Positions 39,938 through 47,980 are shown, counted from the stretch's first letter. The stretch is DNA of 64,000 nucleotides from Bacillota bacterium (GCA_023411175.1 JAEYPB010000064.1:1-64000), one strand, 5' to 3'. Program-made: numbers and translations. Notes: a model not told the origin generated them from the sequence alone.

Positions 39938-40020
39938 GGATAGCGCCATCAGCGCGCATACTGGTGGCGTTATCCGTACCTTTGTTCAGCGCGCCGCCCA
40001 GAAATTCCAAGGAGTTTCAG
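39938..40020 (-). repeat. Dispersed 83-bp repeat, copy B
   Basis: The reverse complement of this stretch matches copy A at 33246-33328 at about 67 of 83 positions without gaps. It contains the stem GGATAGCGCCATCAG / CTGGTGGCGTTATCC (39938-39952 and 39961-39975); the two differences from perfect pairing are G-U compatible only in plus-strand RNA. It lies between the convergent lonB and amino-acid kinase genes. Confidence 0.8.
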
Positions 40021-40042
40021 GCGCCGGGTTTTTTGATGTTTG

Positions 40043-40072
40043 AGCGCCGCCAGTATGCATACTGGCGGCGCT
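40043..40072. repeat. Perfect 30-bp palindrome
   Basis: AGCGCCGCCAGTATG is followed directly by its exact reverse complement. The 3' half, GCATACTGGCGGCGCTAT, continues into ATTTGGTCAGCG. This resembles the GCATACTGGTGGCGTTAT...TTTGTTCAGCG stretch at 39956-39991, so half of copy B is partly duplicated here. It ends 14 bases before the stop of the minus-strand kinase. Confidence 0.8.
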
Positions 40073-40086
40073 ATGCATCCATTTGG

Positions 40087-40908
40087 TCAGCGAACGACGC
40101 CGATTCTGGTGTGGGGCGCCTTCTTTGACAGGAGCGCGTTGATGCCGTGGCGCGCGTGGCCGATGATGACCGTCGCGCCCTTGAGCGCGGGTCGAATCGC
40201 GAACTCCAGCTTCGCGCGCGCGCCGTTCGCGCCCGCGCGGCTGGCGCCTTCGCAGCTCTTCTGAAGGATGCGAATCTTTTCAACGAGCGCCTCCGGGGTA
40301 TCTGCGAGCACATCGGTCACCAGCGTGGAGGGGTCCGACGCATCCCGGTAGATGCCCTCGGTAGAGGACAGAATGACCAGGTATTTTGCGCCCACCAATT
40401 CGCAGATTACCGCCGCGGTTTCGTCGTTATCAACGCACTCTACCACGTGCTCATGCTCCAGTTTGAGCGAATTCAATTCCATCTTGAGGATTTCGTCGTC
40501 AGAGACCGGGTCGTTGTAGTTGACGATGGGGATGGCGTTCTGTTCCGCCGCGCGCATGAGCAGCCTCCGGATGTTTTCGCGCTTCGCTTCGTCATTGAAG
40601 TGCTGATGCTCCACCAGAAGCTGCCGAATCGAGTATTCGGGCCGGGAGAACATGCGGTAGTTCTCCATCAGGATGATCTGCCCCTGGGCGCAGTAGTCCA
40701 TCTTGACCTGTTGGCGGTCGCCGACCAGTTCCCGACCGGCGCGCTTCATGTAATCGACCCGGCCGATTTCGGCAGCGCCGCTGGTCACAAACACCATGCC
40801 CGGTTCAAGCTCCGACGCGACTCGGGAGAGGATGTTGTAGTCAATGTCATTTTCTTCCTTGCGGATCATTGCCATCGAGCCGATTTTTCCGACGATTTCG
40901 ATTGCCAT
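40087..40908 (-). CDS. Amino-acid kinase family protein (glutamate 5-kinase-like, no PUA domain)
   Basis: A 273-residue kinase of the aspartokinase/uridylate kinase superfamily. IVGKIGSMAM is at the N-terminus, FVTSGAAEIGR corresponds to the GAxxxGR substrate loop of glutamate 5-kinase, PIVNYNDPVSDDE resembles its PIINENDTV motif, and VDNDETAAVICELVGA its DNDxLSAxVA motif. The PUA domain of longer ProB proteins is absent and no proA is adjacent, so the substrate is open. The ATG at 40908 is preferred (GGAGTG nine bases upstream) over a GTG four codons earlier. Confidence 0.75.
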   Translation of the reverse strand: MAIEIVGKIGSMAMIRKEENDIDYNILSRVASELEPGMVFVTSGAAEIGRVDYMKRAGRELVGDRQQVKMDYCAQGQIILMENYRMFSRPEYSIRQLLVEHQHFNDEAKRENIRRLLMRAAEQNAIPIVNYNDPVSDDEILKMELNSLKLEHEHVVECVDNDETAAVICELVGAKYLVILSSTEGIYRDASDPSTLVTDVLADTPEALVEKIRILQKSCEGASRAGANGARAKLEFAIRPALKGATVIIGHARHGINALLSKKAPHTRIGVVR

Positions 40909-40935
40909 TTGCGTACACACTCCGTTTCAACGGTC

Positions 40936-40964
40936 ATTATACCATTTCTGCGCCCGCATGAAAA
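40936..40964 (-). promoter_or_regulatory. Promoter for the amino-acid kinase
   Basis: On the minus strand an extended -10 TGG-TATAAT (-10 at 40936-40941) with a weak -35 (TTTTCA, 17-base spacer). About 28 bases before the ATG. Confidence 0.55.
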
Positions 40965-41018
40965 GCCGCCTGATGAGGCAGAATGATGCGGGAAATTAGT
41001 CAAAGGAGGGATTGAGAC

Positions 41019-41192
41019 ATGAGCCACAAGCACCCCAATGCCGACATCCGCTGCAACGTGTCAAGCTGCACTCACCATTGCATGGGCGAAGATTTCTGCT
41101 CGCTTAGATCGATCAAGGTCGAGGCGTGCCGCGACACGTGCACAGGCAAGCCAGAGGACGAGAGCATGTGCGGCAGCTACGAACACCAGTAA
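41019..41192 (+). CDS. DUF1540 domain protein
   Basis: A 57-residue cysteine-rich protein beginning MSHKHPNADIRCNVSSC. Eight cysteines are spaced as in the DUF1540 family (CNVSSCTHHC, FCSL, ACRDTC, MCGSYE), which suggests metal binding. The function is unknown; the family is common in spore-forming Clostridia and often occurs as small stand-alone genes. AAAGGAGGG lies upstream of the ATG. The stop TAA directly abuts the recX stop on the other strand. Confidence 0.8.
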   Translation: MSHKHPNADIRCNVSSCTHHCMGEDFCSLRSIKVEACRDTCTGKPEDESMCGSYEHQ

Positions 41193-41807
41193 TTAGGTGT
41201 CAAAGAGGCCTTCCAGCGCCTGATCGATTACGTCCCAGGAAAACCCGCGCCGCGCGAGTGCCTGCGAGAGCTTGGCCCGCGCGGCGCGCTTTTCAAGTTT
41301 TTCATACTTTGGGAACATCCGCACCGCAAGTTTTTTGGCGGAAACGAGCTGATCCTCATCGGAAATCCCTTCCAGCGCGGATTCGATGTCCTCGTCGCCG
41401 ACGCCCTTGGCCCGGAGCTTTTGCTTGAGCGCGTTTTTCGATCGACCGCTCGCCGCGCCGGCCTGGGTCAGGCGCTCCGCGATGGCAGCGTCGTCGACCA
41501 GACGGGCGCGGACAAGGCGCTTGACGGCGCTTTCCGCCGGGCCCGGCAGGAAGCCGCGGTCCAGGAGATGGCGCGTCAGCGCCCTTTCGGTCTTCGCGGC
41601 GCGGTCGAGCGCGCAGAGCGCCGCTTCGTAGGCGATAGGCTCCTGCGAAACGGCCGTCGCTTCCAGATATTGCTCCTCGTCGATAAAATCGCCCTCCTTG
41701 AGCGGACGAAGTTCAAAGGAGGCGCGGTTGATGCGCGCAAGAAGGCGGCCGTCTGTGTAAACCAGGTAAACGGGCCCTCTTTTCTCAACGGCCGTGACGG
41801 TGGACAT
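41193..41807 (-). CDS. recX: Regulatory protein RecX
   Basis: A 204-residue helical protein of the RecX family, which modulates RecA filaments. It has three repeated three-helix units; typical segments are LTRHLLDRGF, LVRARLVDDAAIAERL, GVGDEDIESAL and ALARRGFSWDVIDQAL at the end. The ATG at 41807 is chosen because GAGGTG lies nine bases upstream; a GTG four codons earlier overlaps that site. It ends tail-to-tail with the DUF1540 gene. Confidence 0.88.
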   Translation of the reverse strand: MSTVTAVEKRGPVYLVYTDGRLLARINRASFELRPLKEGDFIDEEQYLEATAVSQEPIAYEAALCALDRAAKTERALTRHLLDRGFLPGPAESAVKRLVRARLVDDAAIAERLTQAGAASGRSKNALKQKLRAKGVGDEDIESALEGISDEDQLVSAKKLAVRMFPKYEKLEKRAARAKLSQALARRGFSWDVIDQALEGLFDT

Positions 41808-41886
41808 GGAAAATTTCACCTCGGTTTCCGGCGCGCTGTGCCGGGCAGAATAGGAGCGATCCAGTGAAAAAGGGGAGGGAAACGGT

Positions 41887-42096
41887 ATGGCGAATCAAGG
41901 GGGCGCGGCGATTCAAACCAAGAGTCTGACCATTCTCGAAGATCAGATGCAGCATGAGTTTCTCGCCTGTAAAAAGGCGGAACAGTATGCCAAGACGCTG
42001 ACCAATCCGTCGCTTCAGACGTTGGCCAACGATCTGGCGATGAAGCATCGAACGCACTTTGACCGACTGTTCAATTACCTGAACAGCCACGCATGA
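41887..42096 (+). CDS. Small CotF-like spore coat-associated protein
   Basis: A 69-residue helical protein starting MANQGGAAIQTKSLTILEDQ. It has the helix pattern of the ferritin-like/CotF coat protein family (LEDQMQHEFLACKKAEQYAK, then MKHRTHFDRLFNYL). It lies 16 bases upstream of a clearer CotF-like gene, so the pair probably forms a two-gene sporulation operon. GGGGAGGG precedes the ATG. The assignment rests on similarity to its neighbour and length; moderately sure. Confidence 0.65.
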   Translation: MANQGGAAIQTKSLTILEDQMQHEFLACKKAEQYAKTLTNPSLQTLANDLAMKHRTHFDRLFNYLNSHA

Positions 42097-42112
42097 GGAG
42101 GCGAGCTTTCAG

Positions 42113-42400
42113 ATGAATCAGAATCCGCAGAACGCCGTGCTTAGCGAACAGGACATCATGGAAGACCTGCTGACGCAGGAGAAGTACTTGATCTCGTCCT
42201 ATTCCACATTCCTTCCCGAAGCCACCTGCCCGCAGCTTCGGCAAGTACTGACCGACAACTTCAACGAATGTGCAACCAGTCAGTACAACGTTTTTGATCG
42301 GATGAACCAGATGGGCTGGTATCAGACCAAAAACGCGCCCGCGCCGGAAATTCAGGCCGCAAGGCAGAAATTCCAGCAACTGAAGTCGCAGATGGGCTAA
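42113..42400 (+). CDS. CotF-family spore coat protein
   Basis: A 95-residue four-helix-type protein with CotF-family segments: LSEQDIMEDLLTQEKYLISS, YSTFLPEATCPQLRQVL and QYNVFDRMNQMGWYQTK. The GWY motif near the end of the third helix is characteristic. Expected in the coat of the spore. GAGGAGG lies upstream. It is followed by a good terminator. Confidence 0.82.
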   Translation: MNQNPQNAVLSEQDIMEDLLTQEKYLISSYSTFLPEATCPQLRQVLTDNFNECATSQYNVFDRMNQMGWYQTKNAPAPEIQAARQKFQQLKSQMG

Positions 42401-42444
42401 CGCCGGATCCCCCGCGCGCGGACGCCATCGCGATTCGCCGCAGA

Positions 42445-42480
42445 CGCCGGAAAGCATATGGCTTTCCGGCGCTCTTTTGT
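42445..42480 (+). terminator. Terminator after the CotF-like pair
   Basis: Perfect 11-base arms CGCCGGAAAGC and GCTTTCCGGCG with a 5-base loop, then CTCTTTTGTTC. Confidence 0.8.
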
Positions 42481-42509
42481 TCTTTCGTAAGACATGGGTG
42501 TGTCGCGGC

Positions 42510-43949
42510 TCAATAACCCTGTCCCGCCTTGTTTTTGAGCATCGATTGCTTGAGCATCCACAGCCCGTCCGAAAGGTCCACCTTGTAGATGTGGGGGTTG
42601 AGGGTGCGCTTGTACTGATCCCAGAAGGTATCCATTTCCTGAAAGTGGTACGCCTGAATGTCCTTCAGTGCGGGCGACTGGTAAACCTGCTTGCCGCCTT
42701 TGAAGATAGGCACCTGCAGCGACCGGATCGAATAATCGGTAAGCGTCATCGTCTTCCAGGTGTCCACCGGGTGGAAGATGGTGAGGGGCTCCGCCTCGTT
42801 GAAGACTTCGCTTTCCAGCGCGATCAGGTCGGCGAGGGCCTTATGGGTATTCTTGTCATACAAGCGCAACAGCTTCTTGACGCCGGGGTTCGTCACCTTG
42901 GCGGGATTTTCGCTGATTTTGATCTTGGGGATCATGACGCCGTTTTCCATGCGCGCGCTCAGCTTGTACACGCCGCCAAGCGCCGGGCAGTCCATGCTGG
43001 TGATGAGTTTGGTGCCCACGCCCCAGATGTCGATCTTCGCGCCCTGCAGAAGCAGGTCCCGGATCAGCGTCTCATCCAGATCGCCGGAAGCGCAGATTTT
43101 CGCCTTGGGGAAGCCCGCGTCGTCCATCATCTTCCGGGCCTCGCGGGTGAGGTAGGCGAGGTCGCCGGAATCCAGCCGTATGCCGGAGGGCTCGTGGCCT
43201 TCGGCGCGCAGCTCGCGGAACACCTGAATGGCGTTGGGTACACCGCTTTTGAGGGTGTCGTAGGTGTCCACCAGAAGCAGACACGCGTCCGGAAAGCACC
43301 TTGCGTAGGCGCGGAAGGCTTCGATTTCGGTGGAGAAACTCATCACCCAGCTGTGGGCGTGGGTGCCGCGAATCGGGATGCCGAACATCTGGCCTGCCAG
43401 CACGTTGCTGGTGGCGTCCGCGCCGCCGATGACCGATGCCCGCGCGCCGTAGAGCCCGGCGTCCGGGCCCTGGGCGCGGCGAAGGCCGAACTCCAGAATG
43501 CTGCCGCCCTGGGCAGCCTGCACGACGCGGCTGGTCTTGGTGGCGATCAGCGTCTGATGGTTGATGATGTTGAGCAGCGCCGTCTCGATCAACTGCGCCT
43601 CAAAGATCGGCGCGGTTACGCGCACCAGCGGCTCGCCGGGGAAGACGATTGTGCCCTCCGGCACCGCGTCGATGTCGCCGGTGAAGCGGAAGGCCTGAAG
43701 CGCCTCCAGAAACCCCTCGTCAAAGAGGTTCAGGGAGCGCAGGTAGGCGATGGCATCGTCATCAAAATGGAGGTTGTTTATGTAGTCGATCAACTGCTCG
43801 ACGCCCGCCATGATCGCATAGTTCATGCTCTCGCAGGGTTTTCTGTAGAACATGTCGAATACGGCGACATCGTTTTTCATGTCGCTTTTCCAGTAGCCGT
43901 ACATCATGGTCAATTGGTAGAGGTCCGTAAGCAAAGTCAGGTTGCGCAT
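42510..43949 (-). CDS. pncB: Nicotinate phosphoribosyltransferase
   Basis: A 479-residue enzyme converting nicotinate and PRPP to nicotinate mononucleotide, the entry of NAD salvage; nadE at 28.5 kb completes the route. The N-terminus LTDLYQLTMMYGYW is family-typical. The catalytic His is in GTHAHSWVMSF, and the phosphate-binding segments GIRLDSGDLAYL and IDIWGVGTKL are present. Length fits the long bacterial class. It lies four bases downstream of lgt and shares its transcript. Confidence 0.94.
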   Translation of the reverse strand: MRNLTLLTDLYQLTMMYGYWKSDMKNDVAVFDMFYRKPCESMNYAIMAGVEQLIDYINNLHFDDDAIAYLRSLNLFDEGFLEALQAFRFTGDIDAVPEGTIVFPGEPLVRVTAPIFEAQLIETALLNIINHQTLIATKTSRVVQAAQGGSILEFGLRRAQGPDAGLYGARASVIGGADATSNVLAGQMFGIPIRGTHAHSWVMSFSTEIEAFRAYARCFPDACLLLVDTYDTLKSGVPNAIQVFRELRAEGHEPSGIRLDSGDLAYLTREARKMMDDAGFPKAKICASGDLDETLIRDLLLQGAKIDIWGVGTKLITSMDCPALGGVYKLSARMENGVMIPKIKISENPAKVTNPGVKKLLRLYDKNTHKALADLIALESEVFNEAEPLTIFHPVDTWKTMTLTDYSIRSLQVPIFKGGKQVYQSPALKDIQAYHFQEMDTFWDQYKRTLNPHIYKVDLSDGLWMLKQSMLKNKAGQGY

Positions 43950-43952
43950 GGG

Positions 43953-44735
43953 TCAATCCTCCTTCATCCGTTCCGCGCCCCTTCGGATGAAGAATAGGAG
44001 GAGCGCGCAAACCACAAAAAGCGCAAGGCTCAGTGCCTGGGATACCCGCACCGCGCCCCAATAGAGGCTGTCGGTTCGCAGGCCTTCGACGATCATCCGC
44101 TCGAAAGCGTAGAGCGTCACGTACCACACAAAGCCTTCGCCCGGGCGGCGGAAGAATTTCTTTTGCTCCGCGATCAGGAGAAACGCGACGATCAGAAAGC
44201 ACCAGGCGGATTCGTAAAAGAAGGTGGCCGCGAACCAGCCGGCCTGATCTTCGATCCAGACGGCGGCGGGAAAGAACTGAAGGGCCGGGTTTGAGATCGG
44301 GATGCCGTAGGCTTCCTGGTTAAAAAAATTGCCCCAGCGACCGATCGCCTGTCCGGCGGCAATGGCTGGCGCGGCCAGGTCGCAGAGCGTCAGAAACCGT
44401 ATTTTTTTGACCTTCGCGTAGACAATCCCGGTCAAAAAGCCGCCGATCAGGCTGCCGTAGATGGCCATACCGCCGCCGCGGAGGTTGACGACAGACCAGA
44501 GGTCGTCTTTGAAATGATCCCAAGTGAACGCTACATAGTAGAGCCGCCCGCAGATGATTGCAGCCGGGACGACCCAGAGCGCCAGATTGACCGAGGTATC
44601 CCGCGGCAGCCCGTAGCGCTTCTCGCGCAGCGTCGTCAGAAGAAGGCCCGCCAGTACCCCGAGCATGATCATCAACCCATACCAGTAAACCGGTATACCA
44701 AAAAGCAGAAAGGCCATTCGGCCAACATGCGGCAT
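43953..44735 (-). CDS. lgt: Prolipoprotein diacylglyceryl transferase
   Basis: A 260-residue membrane enzyme attaching diacylglycerol to lipobox cysteines, the first step of lipoprotein maturation; lspA at 49.5 kb is the second, and the lipoproteins at 30.5 and 31.9 kb are likely substrates. About seven hydrophobic segments. The Lgt signature GRWGNFFNQEAYG is at 132-144. The ATG at 44735 has GGAGGGG six bases upstream; an earlier ATG at 44759 does not. Confidence 0.95.
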   Translation of the reverse strand: MPHVGRMAFLLFGIPVYWYGLMIMLGVLAGLLLTTLREKRYGLPRDTSVNLALWVVPAAIICGRLYYVAFTWDHFKDDLWSVVNLRGGGMAIYGSLIGGFLTGIVYAKVKKIRFLTLCDLAAPAIAAGQAIGRWGNFFNQEAYGIPISNPALQFFPAAVWIEDQAGWFAATFFYESAWCFLIVAFLLIAEQKKFFRRPGEGFVWYVTLYAFERMIVEGLRTDSLYWGAVRVSQALSLALFVVCALLLFFIRRGAERMKED

Positions 44736-44762
44736 GCTGTCCCCTCCAGGCAATTTCATCTA

Positions 44763-44792
44763 ATTATAATCATTTTGCCCGGAGGCTGTCAA
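44763..44792 (-). promoter_or_regulatory. Consensus promoter for lgt-pncB
   Basis: On the minus strand TTGACA (44787-44792), an 18-base spacer and TATAAT (44763-44768). Both hexamers are consensus. Divergent from the next promoter, ten bases away. Confidence 0.85.
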
Positions 44793-44801
44793 CAGAAACA
44801 G

Positions 44802-44830
44802 TTGCATCAAAAAAGAAAATTCGGTATAAT
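44802..44830 (+). promoter_or_regulatory. Promoter for the HlyD-like/yggS/sepF cluster
   Basis: TTGCAT (44802-44807), a 17-base spacer and TATAAT (44825-44830). A start at 44833 would be almost leaderless; the ATG at 44893 has a ribosome-binding site. Confidence 0.7.
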
Positions 44831-44892
44831 GAGTGATTGTTAAGAACCAAGTCAGGCGCTTTTTTTCCCTGACCTATGGAAAGGACTATCGG

Positions 44893-46071
44893 ATGCGCAG
44901 AAGACGGGTGACCGGGCGATTTTACGTTTTCCTGGTTCTGATTGGAATCGGGGTCTATTTCGTCATCCGCGAACTGGCTCCGCTGGGCACCTCGGAAGCC
45001 ATCGTCACGATGGCCGCGACTTCCTATTCGCAGCCGGTGGACGCGGTGATCGTGCGGGACGAGACGGTCGCTTCGTTCGAAGGCACCGGCCAGGTCGTCT
45101 ACGTGGCGGCGGAGGGCGCGTCGGTCGCCGAGGGACAGGAAATCGCGGAGGTCTATTCCTCCGGCTATTCCGAAAAGGAGATCCAGCAGCTGGAAACCGT
45201 TCGGCAGAACATCCGCGCTTATCACCGCTTGATTCTGGACAACATCGTCGATTCGGAACTTGAACGCCTGGAATCCAACGTGCAGCAAAAGGCGCTGGAG
45301 GTCAAGACGCTGATCCGCGAAAAGCCCCGTGGCAGCCTTATCAACCTGGAAAAGCAGTTGCAGAGCGCGATGGAGGCCCGCCAGAGCTACCTGAACCAGA
45401 ACCGTCGGCAGGATCAGAAGCTCAACAACCTCTATGAAGAGGAGGTCAAGCGTGAAAACGCCATCGCCTCCTGGCGCACTGCGGAAAAGGCGCCCGCGTC
45501 GGGCATCGTCAGCTTCTACCTGGACGGCTGCGAGCGCTTTTTGACGCCTGCGAATCTGGAGGCGCTGACCATCGAGGATGTTCGCTCGGTTCTCGCCGGG
45601 AGGACGCCGGACACCGGGGAATCCCGCCTCCGGCAGAACATCTTCCGCGTCGTGAATCCCTCCAAGTGGCATGTCGTGCTTCTGGCGAAGAATACAGGCT
45701 GGAACCCGGTTACCGGACAGGTTTTCACCGTGCAGTTCGATGGGTTTGAGGGCAGCGCCTTTACCGGCAAGGTTGTCCGGATGCTCAAGGAAGGCAGCGA
45801 GGTCATGGCCCAGCTGGAAATGGACACGGAGTTGGGCCCGCTGATCAACAAGCGCTTCGGCAGCGCGCAGGTTGGGACGAACCTGACCGGTCTTTCGGTG
45901 CCCGTCAAGGCGATCGTCATGCAGAACGGGCAGACGGGCGTGTTGATCCACGATGTGCCGGGCGGAACTTTCGTGCCTGTGGAGGTGCTCTCTAGCGACA
46001 CGCAGAACGCGATTATTCAGCCGCTCGTGAAGGATACGCTTTCGATTGGGTGGCGGGTCATCCTGCCTTAA
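44893..46071 (+). CDS. HlyD-like membrane-fusion/adaptor-type protein
   Basis: A 392-residue protein with a basic N-terminus and one membrane anchor (about 10-30, FYVFLVLIGIGVYFVI); the rest is outside the cell. A lipoyl/barrel-sandwich half-motif (VVYVAAEGASVAEGQEIAEVY) is followed by a long coiled coil (about 100-205) and a second half with ASGIVSFYLDG, then a C-terminal beta domain. This is the HlyD/MFP layout, but no transporter is adjacent. It heads the yggS-sepF-yggT-ylmH-divIVA cluster, so a role in envelope or division is possible. AAAGGA precedes the ATG. Confidence 0.75.
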   Translation: MRRRRVTGRFYVFLVLIGIGVYFVIRELAPLGTSEAIVTMAATSYSQPVDAVIVRDETVASFEGTGQVVYVAAEGASVAEGQEIAEVYSSGYSEKEIQQLETVRQNIRAYHRLILDNIVDSELERLESNVQQKALEVKTLIREKPRGSLINLEKQLQSAMEARQSYLNQNRRQDQKLNNLYEEEVKRENAIASWRTAEKAPASGIVSFYLDGCERFLTPANLEALTIEDVRSVLAGRTPDTGESRLRQNIFRVVNPSKWHVVLLAKNTGWNPVTGQVFTVQFDGFEGSAFTGKVVRMLKEGSEVMAQLEMDTELGPLINKRFGSAQVGTNLTGLSVPVKAIVMQNGQTGVLIHDVPGGTFVPVEVLSSDTQNAIIQPLVKDTLSIGWRVILP

Positions 46072-46167
46072 GCGCGGTCGTACGCCAGGCTAAGGGGTTG
46101 GCGCGCGGGCGCGAAATCGGAGAGAAATGATCTTTGCATCGGGAGATTCGCGGGAGGAGGGAACGGC

Positions 46168-46872
46168 ATGGACAGACGTCTTCTTGCTGAAAATCTGCGC
46201 GCATGCCGGGTCCGACTGGACGAGGCTTCCGCGCGCTGGGGCGATGTGACAATCTGCGCGGTAACAAAGACGATGGACGCGGACACCATCAATCTGGCCT
46301 ATGACGCGGGCATCCGAATCATCGGTGAAAACCGCGTGCAGGAGGCCCGGGAGAAATTTCCAGCGTTAAATCCTGACTTTTGTTTGCATATCATTGGACA
46401 ATTGCAGACGAATAAAGTAAAATACCTGATGGGCATGGCTCGGATGGTCCAATCGCTGGACCGGATGGCACTGGCGCGGGAGATTGACCTGCGCGCGCAG
46501 GCGGCCGGGATCAGAATGCCCGTTTTGGTGCAGGTAAACATTGCAAGGGAACCGCAGAAGGCGGGGGTCTTTGAAGAGGAGATCGACTCCTTCGTGCGGG
46601 AAGCCGCCCGACTTCCGGGGCTTTCGATCGAAGGGCTGATGGCAATCATGCCGATTTCTTCCGATCCGGAGGCACTCCGTCCGCTGTTTCGCAGAATGCG
46701 GGTCTGGTTTGACAGGCTCAGGGGCGAGGCGGTTGCGGGCGTGGATATGCGCGTGCTCTCGATGGGCATGAGCGGCGACTATATAACCGCCGCGGAGGAA
46801 GGCGCCACGATGGTGCGCCTGGGCTCCGCGATTTTCGGCGTTCGGAAGGCGCCGGTTTCATCGATGCTTTGA
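46168..46872 (+). CDS. yggS: PLP homeostasis protein YggS (PLPBP/YlmE)
   Basis: A 234-residue single-domain alanine-racemase-fold PLP carrier that buffers pyridoxal phosphate. Lys34 in AVTKTM is the PLP lysine; HIIGQLQTNKVKYL and SMGMSGDYITAAEEGATMVRLG are family signatures, the latter being the phosphate-binding loop. Length is normal. GGAGGAGGG lies upstream. Next to sepF as in many Bacillota. Confidence 0.95.
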   Translation: MDRRLLAENLRACRVRLDEASARWGDVTICAVTKTMDADTINLAYDAGIRIIGENRVQEAREKFPALNPDFCLHIIGQLQTNKVKYLMGMARMVQSLDRMALAREIDLRAQAAGIRMPVLVQVNIAREPQKAGVFEEEIDSFVREAARLPGLSIEGLMAIMPISSDPEALRPLFRRMRVWFDRLRGEAVAGVDMRVLSMGMSGDYITAAEEGATMVRLGSAIFGVRKAPVSSML

Positions 46873-46884
46873 GGAGGACGATCC

Positions 46885-47676
46885 ATGGCGCGCGGACGCT
46901 TTAACAAAATACTGGAATTCATCGGTCTGGTGGATGACGAGCCAGAAACGGGCTTCGACCAGCAGGGCATGGGCGCACAGGTCTATACGCCGCAGCAGCG
47001 CCGCCCCGCGGACAGCGCCCGTCCCGTTCGCCAGCAGGCCGGGTATGGTCAGGGCGGTTACGCGCAGGGCCCGTACAGCCAGGGCGCGTATGCACAGAGT
47101 CCCTATGGGCAGCCCTCCGCCGCACCGCGGGATTTTGACCGCTATGGTGCCCGCGCCGCGGATGTACGCCCGTACCGCTCAGGCGCGGCGAGCGACTACC
47201 GCTCCAGCCGCGTCGACCAGGACCCCGTTCGTCCGGAGCCTCGCGCACCGAGGACGGACTATGGCCGCGCATCCCAGCCCTATCGCGCGGGCGCGACCGC
47301 GGCAGCGCCCGCCTACAGAAGCGACCCCATCCGGGACGAGTTTGAGCGCATCGAGCAGCCCCAACCGCAGCAGCAGCCGCGCGGCGCAGGCAACGTCATC
47401 ACCATGCACAACGACTCCCGGCATCAGACCGTGATCTACTACCTCCACACGCTGGAGGAGTGCCGCGAGGTCATCACCGACCTCATCGACGGCAAGACGG
47501 TGCTGCTGAACCTTGAGGAAATGGACGAGAAGACGATTCAGCGCGGCATCGACACGCTGTGCGGCGCGGCCTTCGCGCTGAACGCGACGCTGCGCAAGGC
47601 GTCCGACAAGACCTACCTGATTGCGCCCACGAACGTCGAGGTCGCGCTGACCAACGACGTTGAGCGGCGGTTCTGA
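46885..47676 (+). CDS. sepF: Cell division protein SepF
   Basis: A 263-residue FtsZ-membrane linker. An N-terminal amphipathic helix (RGRFNKILEFIGLVDD) would bind the membrane. The C-terminal SepF domain (about 168-263) has NVITMHNDSRHQTVIYYL, VLLNLEEMDEKTIQR and GAAFALNATLRK. The central 120 residues form an unusually long linker rich in Gly, Gln, Tyr, Arg, Ala and Pro, with QGxY repeats. Typical SepF is about 150-200 residues. GAGGAGG precedes the ATG. Confidence 0.94.
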   Translation: MARGRFNKILEFIGLVDDEPETGFDQQGMGAQVYTPQQRRPADSARPVRQQAGYGQGGYAQGPYSQGAYAQSPYGQPSAAPRDFDRYGARAADVRPYRSGAASDYRSSRVDQDPVRPEPRAPRTDYGRASQPYRAGATAAAPAYRSDPIRDEFERIEQPQPQQQPRGAGNVITMHNDSRHQTVIYYLHTLEECREVITDLIDGKTVLLNLEEMDEKTIQRGIDTLCGAAFALNATLRKASDKTYLIAPTNVEVALTNDVERRF

Positions 47677-47680
47677 CGCT

Positions 47681-47980
47681 ATGGATTATATTGTTTTGCT
47701 GAAGGTATATCAGGGGATTGACATCTTCCTGCAAATCCTGCAATACATCCTGGTGGCCTACGCGCTTCTCAGCTGGATCGTAAGCCCTGTCAACCGGTTT
47801 TACCAGATCCTGAGCCGCATGGCGCAGCCCTTGGTCGCGCCTTTTCGGGGCATTGCCACCGCGCTGATCCGGCGCGGCTTCCGCATTGACGTCAGCGTGC
47901 TGCTGGCGCTTTTGGTGCTTTCGTTCCTGCGCGGCCAGCTGCCCCGGATTGTGACCTGGATCATGGGCGGGTTGATGTAG
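47681..47980 (+). CDS. yggT: YggT family membrane protein
   Basis: A 99-residue protein with two hydrophobic hairpins. DIFLQILQYILVAYALLSWI is followed by the YggT motif PVNRFYQILSRMAQPLVAPFRG and a second membrane segment (VSVLLALLVLSFL). The family sits in division clusters of many bacteria and is linked to osmotic tolerance or ring placement; its exact role is unknown. The start is weakly supported: ATG 47681 lacks a strong site, and a TTG seven codons earlier overlaps sepF. It shares one base with ylmH. Confidence 0.88.
   Translation: MDYIVLLKVYQGIDIFLQILQYILVAYALLSWIVSPVNRFYQILSRMAQPLVAPFRGIATALIRRGFRIDVSVLLALLVLSFLRGQLPRIVTWIMGGLM

Noticed and set aside
46072..46167. A feature between the HlyD-like gene and yggS
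   Set aside because: 96 bases without terminator, palindrome or convincing promoter.
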